Assembly (NCBI GenBank): GCA_036375695.1 | Contig: DASVBU010000007.1 | Location: 1 to 64,000 of the forward strand | Direction of reading: 5' to 3' | Length of the DNA stretch: 64,000 nt | Source of the DNA: ZC4RG35 sp036375695 | GTDB lineage: Bacteria; Actinomycetota; Acidimicrobiia; Spongiisociales; ZC4RG35 | In this document: piece after piece, positions 20,338 to 28,800 of the stretch | Numbering within the stretch: position 1 is the first letter of the stretch | Layout of the letters: the number at the start of each line of letters is the position of its first letter | Position numbers and translations under genes: made by a program | Notes under the pieces: generated by a model | Told to the model about the DNA's origin: nothing | The model's input: the letters and a program-made list of their open reading frames with translations, nothing else | Databases searched by the model: none

Positions 20338-20808
20338 ATGAGTGATCCATTCCCGACCGGCCGGTACGCCCCGGCCATGGAGAAGGCCCTCGCCCTGGCG
20401 CGGGAGGCGGGTGAGGCGGGCGACGTGCCCGTCGGCGCGGTGCTCCTCGATGCCAACGAAGAGGTGGTCGCCGCCGACCGCAACCGTCGGGAGGAGCTCA
20501 GGGACCCCGTCGCCCACGCCGAGATGCTGGTGATCTCGTCCCGTGCGCGGGAGATCGGCGACTGGCGCTTGACCGGCCACACCCTGGTGGTGACACTCGA
20601 GCCCTGCGTCATGTGTTCGGGGGCCGCCGTGTGGGCGCGACTCGATCGCATCGTCTACGGGGCTGCCGATCCCAAGGCCGGGGGCGCCTGGTCCCTCTAC
20701 AACATCCCCCAGGACCGCCGTCTCAACCATCGCGTCGAGATGGCCGAGGGTGTCCTTGCCGAGGAGTCATCCGCCCTGTTGTCAGACTTCTTCGCCCGCC
20801 ATCGCTAG
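20338..20808 (+). CDS. tadA: tRNA adenosine(34) deaminase TadA
   Basis: A 156-residue enzyme of usual TadA length. Zinc/catalytic motif HAE (H60, E62) and PCVMC (C90, C93) are intact. TadA converts A34 to inosine in tRNA-Arg(ACG), the tRNA present at 291-367. Start ATG 20338 follows AAAGGA at a somewhat long 12-nt spacing. Its 3' end overlaps the convergent MFS gene by 27 bp. Minor alternative: a general CDA-fold deaminase, but length and motifs fit TadA well. Confidence 0.93.
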   Translation: MSDPFPTGRYAPAMEKALALAREAGEAGDVPVGAVLLDANEEVVAADRNRREELRDPVAHAEMLVISSRAREIGDWRLTGHTLVVTLEPCVMCSGAAVWARLDRIVYGAADPKAGGAWSLYNIPQDRRLNHRVEMAEGVLAEESSALLSDFFARHR

Positions 20809-21957
20809 CTCGGCGGCGACCGATCGCCGGTCCCAGATGAGGTAGGTGAGGGCACCGAGCACCAGCGCCACGCCGGCCACCGAGAACGCCAACCGGTAGC
20901 CCGACAGGTCGATGACCAGCCCCACAAGGGGCGCCCCCAACAGCAGGGCCACGTCGAACAGGGCGGTGAAGATGGACATCGCCGAGCCACGCTCCGACTC
21001 CCGGGCCCGGTTCACCACCTCCGACGACAACAACGGGAACGCGGCGCCATGTGCCATCCCGGTCATGCCGGCTGCGATCACCAGCACGGCGACATGCTCG
21101 GCGAAGGCCATCGCCCCCAGACCCAGGCCGTAGAAGGCGAGGGACGACACCAGCATCGGACGATGGGGCACCACGTCGTAGACACGTCCGCCGACGATCC
21201 GGGTCAAAGCCGCCACCGTCCCGTACGCGGCGAAGAAGACTCCCGTGCTCCCCACCCCGCGGTCGGCCACATACGTCCTGGTGAAGGTGAACACCGACTC
21301 CATCCCGATGGCGAACATGAGCGTGCCGAACCAGAGCGGGAGCAGGTTCCTCTGGGCGAACGCGGCCCAGAAGCTCCGTCTGGGCTCGGGTGTCCGGATC
21401 GGGAGCGTGGGCATGGTCCAGACGATCCCCCAGGAGATCGCCATGGAGATGGCGGCCCCGACGAAGAGCCCTCCGAAGCCGAACCCGTCGATGACCACGT
21501 CGCCGAAGAAGCCCCCGCCGGCGATGGGCACGAGACCGGACAGCCCGTAGATGGCGAGGCCCTGGGTTCGGGTGGAGACCGGTATGGCGTCGGCGGCGTA
21601 GGTGATGATCGTGGTGAACAGACCCAGCTGAAGGACGCGCTGGACGAGGAAGATCGCCCACAGATACGGGCCCCAGGTCTCCGTGGTGGCCAGGATGAGG
21701 ACGACTATGGCGTTGGCCGGGCCGGCGATCAGCAGCACCGTGCGGCGGTGGGTCTTGTCGAGGATCCGGCCGAGCAGGGGCCGCATCAGCAGTGAGGCGA
21801 CCGCGCACACCGAGAAGAGCAGCCCGATCCGCCCCTCGGTCGCCCCCAGGTTCTCGAAGTAGCCCGGGATGTGGATCAGGAAGGCGAAGCACAGCTCCTG
21901 GAACAGCGCCGCGGCGAACAGCCGCGGGAAGGTGTCTCCGAAGCGTCGGGCGGGCAT
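20782..21957 (-). CDS. MFS transporter
   Basis: A 391-residue, 12-TM major facilitator. It contains the loop 2-3 motif (LLMRPLLGRILDKTHRRTVL, the family's GxxxDrxGRR-type segment) and a matching one in the second half (VGGRVYDVVPHRPML). Probably a drug or metabolite exporter; the substrate is unknown. The frame extends into the SRP RNA region, but ATG 21957 (MPARRFGDTFPRLF) is the natural start. Confidence 0.82.
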   Translation of the reverse strand: MPARRFGDTFPRLFAAALFQELCFAFLIHIPGYFENLGATEGRIGLLFSVCAVASLLMRPLLGRILDKTHRRTVLLIAGPANAIVVLILATTETWGPYLWAIFLVQRVLQLGLFTTIITYAADAIPVSTRTQGLAIYGLSGLVPIAGGGFFGDVVIDGFGFGGLFVGAAISMAISWGIVWTMPTLPIRTPEPRRSFWAAFAQRNLLPLWFGTLMFAIGMESVFTFTRTYVADRGVGSTGVFFAAYGTVAALTRIVGGRVYDVVPHRPMLVSSLAFYGLGLGAMAFAEHVAVLVIAAGMTGMAHGAAFPLLSSEVVNRARESERGSAMSIFTALFDVALLLGAPLVGLVIDLSGYRLAFSVAGVALVLGALTYLIWDRRSVAAELAMAGEEV

Positions 21958-22058
21958 GACGGGCGACGGTAACCGCTCCGGAGCGAGACTCGGTCCGACT
22001 TGATCGTGACCCCGCCGTCGAGACACGGTGGGCGCCGGCAACGGCGGTCGTGGACTCG

Positions 22059-22154
22059 GGCCGGGCTGTCCTCGACACCCGGAGCCGACCACTTAGGGCT
22101 GCTTCCTTCCGGACCTGACCCGGTTCGCGGCGCTCCGCCGCCGGGGACCCGGCC
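22059..22154 (-). ncRNA. ffs: Signal recognition particle RNA (4.5S type)
   Basis: The minus strand contains the universally conserved SRP domain core GGTCAGGTCCGGAAGGAAGC followed by AGCCC. Outer ends GGCCGGG and CCCGGCC pair to close the long helix, giving about 96 nt, the small bacterial type. It binds Ffh to target membrane proteins co-translationally. End points are set from the closing helix and may be off by several bases. Confidence 0.9.
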
Positions 22155-22301
22155 GTCAACGCCTCGGTTCCGCCGTCAGGGGTGGAACACCCCCGGCGTG
22201 TCGTGCCCCTCGGGCGGGGGATTCAGCCCCGCATGAAGAGGGTTTCGGGTACAGGGCACCCCTAGCGCCCCGCCTACACGATCACCGCATAGGGTACCCC
22301 G
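22155..22301. other. Intergenic, small stem-loops only
   Basis: No gene is seen. The stretch holds short GC-rich stems, for example GGGGTG-GAA-CACCCC near 22181 and a larger GTGCCC ... GGGCAC pairing at about 22203-22258. It lies upstream of the SRP RNA and may include its promoter, but no clear -10/-35 was found. Confidence 0.4.
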
Positions 22302-22512
22302 GATCAGTCCCCCAGCCGAAGGCCGGGGGAAAGTACCGCCGCCGGAGCGAGCGGACGCGGGGGTAGGCCCAAGATCAGTCCCCCAGCCGGAGGCTGGGGG
22401 AAAGTACCGCCGCCGGAGCGAAGCGGAGGCGGGGGTAAGCCCAAGATCAGTCCCCCAGCCGGAGGCTGGGGGAAGGTACCGCCGCCGGAGCGAAGCGGAG
22501 GCGGGGGTAGGG
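22302..22512. repeat. Three tandem 71-72 bp repeats
   Basis: Copies begin GATCAGTCCCCCAGCC at 22302, 22373 and 22445. Each contains two potential hairpins: TCCCCCAGCC-GGA-GGCTGGGGGA and a GCCGCCGGAGC/GCGGAGGC stem. Copy 1 is the most diverged. Open frames across it encode Pro/Gly repeats but lack start signals, so it is treated as non-coding. Confidence 0.85.
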
Positions 22513-22586
22513 GGCAAACGCTGCGTACCACTTCCCGCGCCAGCACGCTGCCTGACGGGACCTCCACTCCCTCCGGTCGTGGGGGA

Positions 22587-23222
22587 CTAATCCGCAGGTG
22601 GCCTCTTCAACTTCGCTCCGTAGACGAAGCCGAACAGGCCCATGCGCCACACCTCCTCCAGCACGAGCGGGCCGCCGGCGAACATGGCCTCGGGCTGGGG
22701 CAGCGAGTCGAGACTGCGATGCAGGTACCGGTACTCGCCCGGCGCGCCGGCGAACAGGAGGCCGACCAATGGCAGGACGATCGCCGTACCGAGCCGATGG
22801 AGCATCCGGAGAAGCGGGTTCCGGGGCCGGCCCAGATCGATCACCACCGCCACACCGCCTGGCTGCAACACCCGGGCGATCTCCTCCAGGGTCAGGGCGA
22901 CCGACGTCAGGTTCCGGAACACATATGCGCTGAACACGCCTCCGAAGCTCCCGTCGGCGAACGGAAGTGCCTCGCCATACCCGACCACCTTCGCCGGCAC
23001 GGGACTCAGGGCGAGCATCTCCGGCACCGGGTCGAGACCCACCACCTGCCTTCCCTCGAAGTCGGTGGCACCGGTGCCACACCCGAGGTCGAGCGCCAGT
23101 CCCGGACCGAGACGACGCACCCCTTCCCGGCGCCAGGCCCGCTCCCGGCCCAGCGAGAGGATGGCGTTGATCCGGTCGTAGCGTCGGGCGATCCTGGCGA
23201 AGACCCGGTCGGGATGGTTCAC
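22587..23222 (-). CDS. UbiE/MenG-like methyltransferase
   Basis: A 211-residue SAM methyltransferase. FARIARRYDRINAILSLG is the ubiE/COQ5 family opening, LALDLGCGTGATDFEG is motif I, and FRNLTSVALTLEEIARVLQPGG matches the second family signature (usually FGIRN...ALKEMYRVLKPGG). It probably methylates demethylmenaquinone, the last step of menaquinone synthesis; it is a little short and lacks parts of motif I spacing, so another quinone or lipid substrate is possible. GTG start overlaps the serS stop (GTGA). Confidence 0.75.
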   Translation of the reverse strand: MNHPDRVFARIARRYDRINAILSLGRERAWRREGVRRLGPGLALDLGCGTGATDFEGRQVVGLDPVPEMLALSPVPAKVVGYGEALPFADGSFGGVFSAYVFRNLTSVALTLEEIARVLQPGGVAVVIDLGRPRNPLLRMLHRLGTAIVLPLVGLLFAGAPGEYRYLHRSLDSLPQPEAMFAGGPLVLEEVWRMGLFGFVYGAKLKRPPAD

Positions 23223-24466
23223 GGCTCGATCGTGTCGAAGCCGGTGTAACGCACCAGGGCTTCGGGCATCCGAACCGACCCGTCGGGCTGCTGGTGGTTC
23301 TCCAGGATCGCCAGGATGGTGCGACCGACGGCGCAGGCGGTTCCATTGAGGGTGTGGGCGATCTCGTTGCCCGCCTCGCCACGGACGCGGACCTTGAGCC
23401 GCCGCGCCTGGAAATCCGTGGTGTTGGAGCAGGATGTGATCTCCCGGAAGCGCTGCTCGCCGGGGAACCACGCCTCGATGTCGTACTTCTTCGCCGCCGA
23501 GGCACCGAGATCGCCGGCGGCGATGTTCACCACCCGGTACGGGACCTCGAGATCCTGCACCAGTTTCTCCTCGATCCCGAGCATCCGCTCATGCATCTCC
23601 CGGGATTGCTCCGGGGTGCAGAACACGAACATCTCCACCTTGTCGAACTGGTGAACCCGGAAGATCCCCGCCGTGTCCTTCCCGTAGGTCCCCGCCTCGC
23701 GCCTGAAGCAGGTGGAGAAGCCGGCGTATTTCAACGGCAGGTCGTCGGGGTCGAGGATCTCGTCCATGTGGTAAGCGGCGAGCGGGACCTCGGCGGTGCC
23801 GACCAGGAACAGCTCGTCCTTGGGGATCTCATAGACCTGCTCCCGGGCCTCGGGGAAGAACCCGGTTCCCTCCAGAGCGGCCTCTTTGACCAGTACCGGC
23901 GGGATCATCGGCGTGAATCCCTCCTCCACCAGGTGGTCCATCGCCCAGCGGACCAGGGCGAACTCGAGCAGCGCCCCTTTCCCCTTCAGGTACCCGAAAC
24001 GCGAACCGGAGACCTTGGCGGCGCGCTCGGTGTCGATGATGTCCAGCGTCGACCCGAGCGTGGCGTGATCGGTCCCCTCGGTCGCCGTCTCACCGTGCCG
24101 GCGGATCTCGACGGCATCGTCCTCGGTGTGACCGTCGGCGGCGTCGTCGGCGACGAGGTTGGGGACCTCCAGCCAGGCGAGGCGGAACTCTTCACCGAGG
24201 CGGTCGGCCTCCGCGTTCTTCTCCTTCACCTGCTCGGCGAGATCGGCCACGGCGGCGATGGCCTGCTGCTTGGCGTCGCCGTCCAGGGTGGCGATCTCCC
24301 GACCCGCCTCCTTCTGCTTCGCCCGAAGATCCTCTGCCTCTCTCAGTGCGGCCCGATGACGGGCGTCGAGGTCGATGAGCGCGTCGAGGTCGATCTTTGC
24401 TCCGCGGCGCTGCAACGAGTGGCGGATGACGTCGGGATCGTCGCGGAGGAGACGCGGATCGAGCAT
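23219..24466 (-). CDS. serS: Seryl-tRNA synthetase
   Basis: A 415-residue class II aminoacyl-tRNA synthetase that charges tRNA-Ser. The N-terminal long antiparallel coiled coil (about residues 30-100) grips the long variable arm. Motif 2 is FRREAGTYGKDTAGIFRVHQF, read as CFRREAG plus FRVHQFDKVEM; motif 3 is NGTACAVGRTILAILE. It sits 3 kb from the cluster of all four tRNA-Ser genes and is translationally coupled to the methyltransferase gene that follows. Confidence 0.95.
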   Translation of the reverse strand: MLDPRLLRDDPDVIRHSLQRRGAKIDLDALIDLDARHRAALREAEDLRAKQKEAGREIATLDGDAKQQAIAAVADLAEQVKEKNAEADRLGEEFRLAWLEVPNLVADDAADGHTEDDAVEIRRHGETATEGTDHATLGSTLDIIDTERAAKVSGSRFGYLKGKGALLEFALVRWAMDHLVEEGFTPMIPPVLVKEAALEGTGFFPEAREQVYEIPKDELFLVGTAEVPLAAYHMDEILDPDDLPLKYAGFSTCFRREAGTYGKDTAGIFRVHQFDKVEMFVFCTPEQSREMHERMLGIEEKLVQDLEVPYRVVNIAAGDLGASAAKKYDIEAWFPGEQRFREITSCSNTTDFQARRLKVRVRGEAGNEIAHTLNGTACAVGRTILAILENHQQPDGSVRMPEALVRYTGFDTIEP

Positions 24467-24491
24467 GTGGCGACCGATGGTACCGAGCGCC

Positions 24492-25490
24492 TCAATCGTC
24501 GCCGACGACGAATGGGACGACGATGGTGTTGTCCTCGAGGTCCGTGTCGGGTGAGTCGACCGTGATCGCGGCGCTGACCTCGTACACGGTGCCAGGTGTC
24601 ACCGGGATGGGCTCGAACGTCAGGGTGACCTGGCGGCCCGGGGGCAGCGGGTCCACGGGCAGTGTCATCTGCACCGGCTCCGTCCCGCCGATGACGGTGA
24701 GGACGAGCGTCTCGGGCTGCGTGTCCACGTTGCCCACGTTGGTGACCACCACGGAGAAGATGATCTCCTCGGTGATCGGCACCACCACCTGGTCGTTGGC
24801 ATCCACCTGCCACTCGGGATCGGAGAGGAGTGAGCTCACCTTGATCCCGGGACGCAACCCCAGCGTGTTCGTCTCGGCGCGGGCGGCCTCCATGTAGCCC
24901 AGGGCGAGCGGGAGGGCCGCGCCTTCGCCCGGCGACATGGCGATCTCCGGGAAGGGCCGGATCGGATCAGGGACGTCGTCGCTCTCCAATTCCGACACGA
25001 GCTGCGCCCAGATCGTGTCACCGACCTCGAGCATCGACAGGGCGACCACCAGCCCTTCGACGGCGGTGTTGTCGCTGGGATCGTCGGCCGCCTGGAGTAG
25101 GGCAGAGGAGAGACCCGCGACCCCTTCCTGCCAGGCGTCGACCGCCTGGCGGAACAAGGCAGTGATGGGGAGCACCGCCCGACTGGGTGGCTCCTCGTCC
25201 AGGATCGCAGTGGCGGCCCCGAGGTCGGCAACGAGACCATCCATCGCCGTCGTGAACTCGACGCGACTGATCGTGCTGAGACGATCGATGACGCCCGACA
25301 GCGCTACCGGACCGTCGGCCAATTCTCCGGCACTGTCCGCGAGACGGGTCAGGTACTCGATTTGCGCCCGAGTCTCAGCCCCGGCCGCCGTGACCACGAT
25401 CCCCAGAATGATCAAACCCGCCACCAGCAGCGGGAGGAGCAGCCGTCCCAGCAGACGCCGGCGGGGGCGGGAGGGGATTTCGAAGGTCAA
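24492..25490 (-). CDS. Membrane-anchored protein with CARDB-like domain
   Basis: A 332-residue protein. A basic N-terminus (RPRRRLLGRLL) and one TM (LLVAGLIILGIVVTAAG) anchor it facing outside. The middle is Ala/Leu-rich and helical. The C-terminal 110 residues (ITEEIIFSVVVTNVGNVDTQPE ... PPGRQVTLTFEPIPV) look like an Ig-type CARDB adhesion module. Role unknown. The start is TTG 25490 with GAGG 5 nt upstream. It follows serS on the same strand at a distance of 25 bp upstream and may share transcription. Confidence 0.6.
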   Translation of the reverse strand: MTFEIPSRPRRRLLGRLLLPLLVAGLIILGIVVTAAGAETRAQIEYLTRLADSAGELADGPVALSGVIDRLSTISRVEFTTAMDGLVADLGAATAILDEEPPSRAVLPITALFRQAVDAWQEGVAGLSSALLQAADDPSDNTAVEGLVVALSMLEVGDTIWAQLVSELESDDVPDPIRPFPEIAMSPGEGAALPLALGYMEAARAETNTLGLRPGIKVSSLLSDPEWQVDANDQVVVPITEEIIFSVVVTNVGNVDTQPETLVLTVIGGTEPVQMTLPVDPLPPGRQVTLTFEPIPVTPGTVYEVSAAITVDSPDTDLEDNTIVVPFVVGDD

Positions 25491-25565
25491 AGCGCCTCAA
25501 AGTACACACGGTTGCCCCTGGTACGGCAACTGCGAGCGTGACGCCCGAGGGAGGAGGATTCCTCG

Positions 25566-25649
<84 letters not shown>

Positions 25650-25733
25650 GGGGAATCGGGGTGAATCGTACCGTCGGCCGAAGGGTTCCGGAAAGTCGCC
25701 GACCCGGCGACAGCCCGTAACCTGGCGAGCACC

Positions 25734-26393
25734 ATGAACCTGGTACGCGGCCTGGAGCGTCGTCTCGAGCGCCTGCTGGAAGGCGTGGCCGGACGGGTCT
25801 TCTCGGGCCGGCTCCACCCGACCGAGATCGCCGGTCGTCTCGCCCGCGAGGCGGACTTCGCCCGCTTCGAGCACGACAGCGGCCCGGCGACGGCCAACCA
25901 CTACACCCTCCTGGTCAACGCCAAGGACCTCGACGGTGATCCCGCCGATCTGGAGCGGTCTCTGACCGAGGAATTGGAGCGCTACACCGCCGATCAGGGT
26001 CTCCGCCTCGAGGGCCCGTGCCGTGTTCGTGTCGAGGCCTCCGACCGGGTGACCCCGGGCCACCTGGCGTGCCACGCCGAGGTGGTGCCCGGGCCCCTCA
26101 AGGCCTGGGCGAAGCTGATCGCCCAGGGCACCTCACTCGAGATCGGTCACAACCGTGCGATCGTGGGTCGGGGCGAGGAGGCCGACGTGGTGATCCCGAT
26201 CCAATCGGTGAGCCGGCAACACGCCCTGATCTGGCGTGAGGGCGGGCGCGCCTACATCGCGGATCTGCGCTCGGCCAACGGCACACTCCTCGACGGGAAG
26301 CGGGTGGGTGAGACGCCGGCGCCCCTCGACCCGGGTTCGATGATCGTCTTAGCCGCACAGCCGTTCCGGTGGATGGAAGAGCGGGATGCCTGA
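25734..26393 (+). CDS. fhaA: FhaA: DUF3662 and FHA domain protein
   Basis: A 219-residue protein. The N-terminal DUF3662 (about 1-115, LVRGLERRLERLLEGV) precedes an FHA domain (about 130-215) with VGRGEEADVVI, SVSRQHALI and ANGTLLDGKRV, which binds phosphothreonine. In mycobacteria FhaA links PknB signalling to MviN and wall synthesis. It opens the cluster that continues with fhaB, pstP, rodA, pbpA and pknB; the linker is much shorter than in Mycobacterium. A TAACCT -10 at 25718-25723 gives a leader of only a few nt. Confidence 0.92.
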   Translation: MNLVRGLERRLERLLEGVAGRVFSGRLHPTEIAGRLAREADFARFEHDSGPATANHYTLLVNAKDLDGDPADLERSLTEELERYTADQGLRLEGPCRVRVEASDRVTPGHLACHAEVVPGPLKAWAKLIAQGTSLEIGHNRAIVGRGEEADVVIPIQSVSRQHALIWREGGRAYIADLRSANGTLLDGKRVGETPAPLDPGSMIVLAAQPFRWMEERDA

Positions 26394-26796
26394 TCTCATC
26401 CTGGCCCTCCTTCGGATCATCTTCCTGGGGCTGGTCTACCTGTTCGTCTGGCAGATCGCCCGCGCCATCGGCTCCCATCTCAGCATCTCGGTCCGCCGCC
26501 AACGCCGCGAGGGGCGCCGGATCTTGTTCGTCAGGTCGGAGAGCCTCGCCGGGCAGGAGATCGAAGTGACCAATGTGACGGTGCTGGGCAGGTCGGAAGA
26601 GGCGGACGTTGTCCTCGATGATCCCTACGCTTCCGAATTCCACATGCGCTTGGTGGCGGCGGAGAACGGGATCACACTGCACGATTTGGGGAGCACCAAC
26701 GGCACCTATGTCAATGGGCGCCGGGTGACGGCCCCGGTCACGCTGCGCCGTGGCGACACGATCCAGGTGGGCAAGACGGTCATGGAGGTCAGGTGA
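26386..26796 (+). CDS. fhaB: FhaB: membrane-anchored FHA protein
   Basis: A 136-residue protein. One N-terminal TM (LILALLRIIFLGLVYLFVW) is followed by an FHA domain with VLGRSEEADVVL, SEFHMRLV and SNGTYVNGRRV (GSTNGTYVNG core). The usual S/H pair is present as SEFHM. It is a phosphothreonine reader for PknB/PstP signalling at the division site. It overlaps fhaA by 8 nt and pstP by 4 nt. Confidence 0.92.
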   Translation: MPDLILALLRIIFLGLVYLFVWQIARAIGSHLSISVRRQRREGRRILFVRSESLAGQEIEVTNVTVLGRSEEADVVLDDPYASEFHMRLVAAENGITLHDLGSTNGTYVNGRRVTAPVTLRRGDTIQVGKTVMEVR

Positions 26797-27503
26797 GGTT
26801 CATCTGGTCGGCGGCCAGCCATCAAGGCATGGTCCGACAGAACAACGAGGATGCGCTCTATCCCGACTCGGCCGGCGAGTCCGCCGAGGTCGTGACCCTC
26901 ATGGTCGCCGACGGGATGGGCGGCCACGTCGCCGGTGAGGTGGCGTCACGGCTCGCCGTCAACGCCGCCGCGGCGACCGACGAGCTCTCACCCGCCGACC
27001 GGGTGGCAGCCGGCAACCGGGCCATCCGCGAGGAAGTGGCGCGCGAGCCCAGCCTGGAGGGCATGGGGACCACGATGACCCTGGTCACCCTGGACCCCGC
27101 GGGGAAGGCCCGGTTCGCCCACGTCGGCGACTCCCGCGCCTACCACTATCGCAAGGGCGAGCTCCGCCAGGTGACCCAGGATCACACCGTCGCCGCCGAG
27201 TACGTCTCTCAGGGCCGCATCGCCCCGGAGGAGGCGGCGTCACATCCGCAGCGTCACATGCTCACCCGAACCCTGGGCTTGACCCGTTTCGTCAACGTCG
27301 ACGAGATCGACCTCGACCTGGAAGCGGGGGACCGCATCCTCCTCTGCTCCGACGGGCTCACCGAGATGGTTCCCGACAAGTTGATCGGCGAGGTGCTCGA
27401 CGAGAAGGGTGTCGAGGAGGCGGCATGGCGGTTGATCGACCTGGCCAACGCGGCAGGAGGGCTGGACAACATCTCGGTGATCGTCATCGAAGCATTGGAC
27501 TGA
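26793..27503 (+). CDS. pstP: PP2C-type Ser/Thr protein phosphatase PstP
   Basis: A 236-residue PPM phosphatase that reverses PknB phosphorylation. Motifs: RQNNEDAL (metal Asp/Glu), VADGMGGHVAGEVAS, GMGTTMTLV, HVGDSRAY, LLCSDGLTEMV and GLDNISVIVI, all intact. The catalytic domain stands alone; the TM and extracellular C-terminal part found in mycobacterial PstP is absent. GTG start overlaps fhaB stop (GTGA). Confidence 0.93.
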   Translation: MRFIWSAASHQGMVRQNNEDALYPDSAGESAEVVTLMVADGMGGHVAGEVASRLAVNAAAATDELSPADRVAAGNRAIREEVAREPSLEGMGTTMTLVTLDPAGKARFAHVGDSRAYHYRKGELRQVTQDHTVAAEYVSQGRIAPEEAASHPQRHMLTRTLGLTRFVNVDEIDLDLEAGDRILLCSDGLTEMVPDKLIGEVLDEKGVEEAAWRLIDLANAAGGLDNISVIVIEALD

Positions 27504-27504
27504 C

Positions 27505-28800
27505 ATGACCCGAAAGGCCGAGCTGGCCAGCATCGTCACCGCCTCGGCTCTCGCCTCGTTCGGGGTGACCCTCGTCAACTTCGCCAGGGACGCGGGCATC
27601 GACGTCCAGGTGGGCGTCACCTTCCTCGTCTTCGTGATCGCCTTCGGCGGCCTCTCGCTGGCGACGCAGCGCTGGGCGCCCAAGGCCAGCCCACTGCTCC
27701 TTCCCTTGGTGGTGGCCATCACGGGCCTGGGGTTCATGACGGTGTTCTCCCTCTCGGCAACGCGGGCAGGGCTGCAGAGGTGGTGGATCCTGATCGGGTC
27801 GGCGACGGCGACGACGGTGCTGTGGCTGCTGGCCGGAAGGGGCACCTCCCTGCTCCGTCGCTACCGCAACCTGATCCTGCTGGTGTCGGTGGTCTTGCTC
27901 CTGCTGCCCAACCTGCCCTCCGGCTGGGGATTCCCGCTCAAGGGCCTGGAGCAGGGTGGGTCGCGTCTCTGGGTGACGCTCGACCTCGGGTTCATCTCCA
28001 TCGGGTTCCAACCCGCGGAGCTCGCCAAGCTGGGTCTGGTCGTCTTCTTCGCCGGCTACCTGGCAGACCATCAACGCGCCCTACGCGAGGCGCACCGCAA
28101 GTTCGGGCCGTTCCGCTTCCCCGAGCCACGCCAACTCCTCCCCCTCCTCTTCGCCTGGGGGGCCAGCGTGGTCATCCTGATCTGGCAACGGGACCTGGGC
28201 GCCTCGATCCTTCTCTTCGCCGGCTTCGTCCTCCTCCTCTACGCCGCCACCGGCACCTCCGGGTATCTGGTGACCGGGGGGCTGCTCACGCTGCTCGCCG
28301 GGTTCGCCGCCTATTACAGCTTCGACCACGTCCAGCGCCGGGTCGCCGCCTGGCTCTGGCCGTTCCAGCACTACGCCGACGAGGGTTACCAGATCGCGCA
28401 GGGAGCGTTCGCGCTGGCGTCGGGGAGTCTCGCCGGGGCCGGGCCCGGGCTGGGCAGACCCGACCTCATCCCCAACGCCTCCACCGACTTCATCTTCGCC
28501 GCGGTGGGAGAGGAGCTGGGGTTGGCCGGGTCCGTCGTGGTCATCGCGCTCTACGCCCTGCTCGTCGCCGTCGGCCTGGGCGTCGCGTTTCGCAGCCGGG
28601 ACACCTTCCGCAAGCTCCTCGCCGCCGGTCTCACCCTCACCCTCGGTGTCCAGGTGTTCCTCATCGTCGGAGGGGTTCTCCGGCTCGTCCCGCTGACCGG
28701 GATCACATTGCCGTTCATGTCCTATGGCGGGTCGGCGTTCGTCGGCAATCTCATCCTGGTCGCGCTCCTCCTCCGGATCAGTCACGAGGAAGCGCCATGA
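27505..28800 (+). CDS. rodA: SEDS peptidoglycan glycosyltransferase (RodA/FtsW family)
   Basis: A 431-residue protein with about 12 TM segments that polymerises lipid II. Family features: LEQGGSRLWVTL, QPAELAKLGLVVFFAGYL (with the conserved Glu/Lys), LIWQRDLGASILLF (catalytic Asp) and LPFMSYGGSAFVGN near the C-terminus. It pairs with the class B PBP encoded immediately downstream (ATGA overlap). RodA is preferred over FtsW by position in the pstP-rodA-pbpA-pknB cluster. Confidence 0.92.
   Translation: MTRKAELASIVTASALASFGVTLVNFARDAGIDVQVGVTFLVFVIAFGGLSLATQRWAPKASPLLLPLVVAITGLGFMTVFSLSATRAGLQRWWILIGSATATTVLWLLAGRGTSLLRRYRNLILLVSVVLLLLPNLPSGWGFPLKGLEQGGSRLWVTLDLGFISIGFQPAELAKLGLVVFFAGYLADHQRALREAHRKFGPFRFPEPRQLLPLLFAWGASVVILIWQRDLGASILLFAGFVLLLYAATGTSGYLVTGGLLTLLAGFAAYYSFDHVQRRVAAWLWPFQHYADEGYQIAQGAFALASGSLAGAGPGLGRPDLIPNASTDFIFAAVGEELGLAGSVVVIALYALLVAVGLGVAFRSRDTFRKLLAAGLTLTLGVQVFLIVGGVLRLVPLTGITLPFMSYGGSAFVGNLILVALLLRISHEEAP

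Noticed and set aside
22302..22567. Repeat-containing peptide frame and CRISPR-like array
   Set aside because: Units are directly tandem with no unique spacers, so not CRISPR; the encoded Pro/Gly repeats follow from the 72-bp DNA repeat and lack a supported start.
22587..23222. Firm ubiE/menG assignment
   Set aside because: Motifs fit the family, but shortness and lack of menaquinone genes nearby leave the substrate open, so no gene symbol is given.
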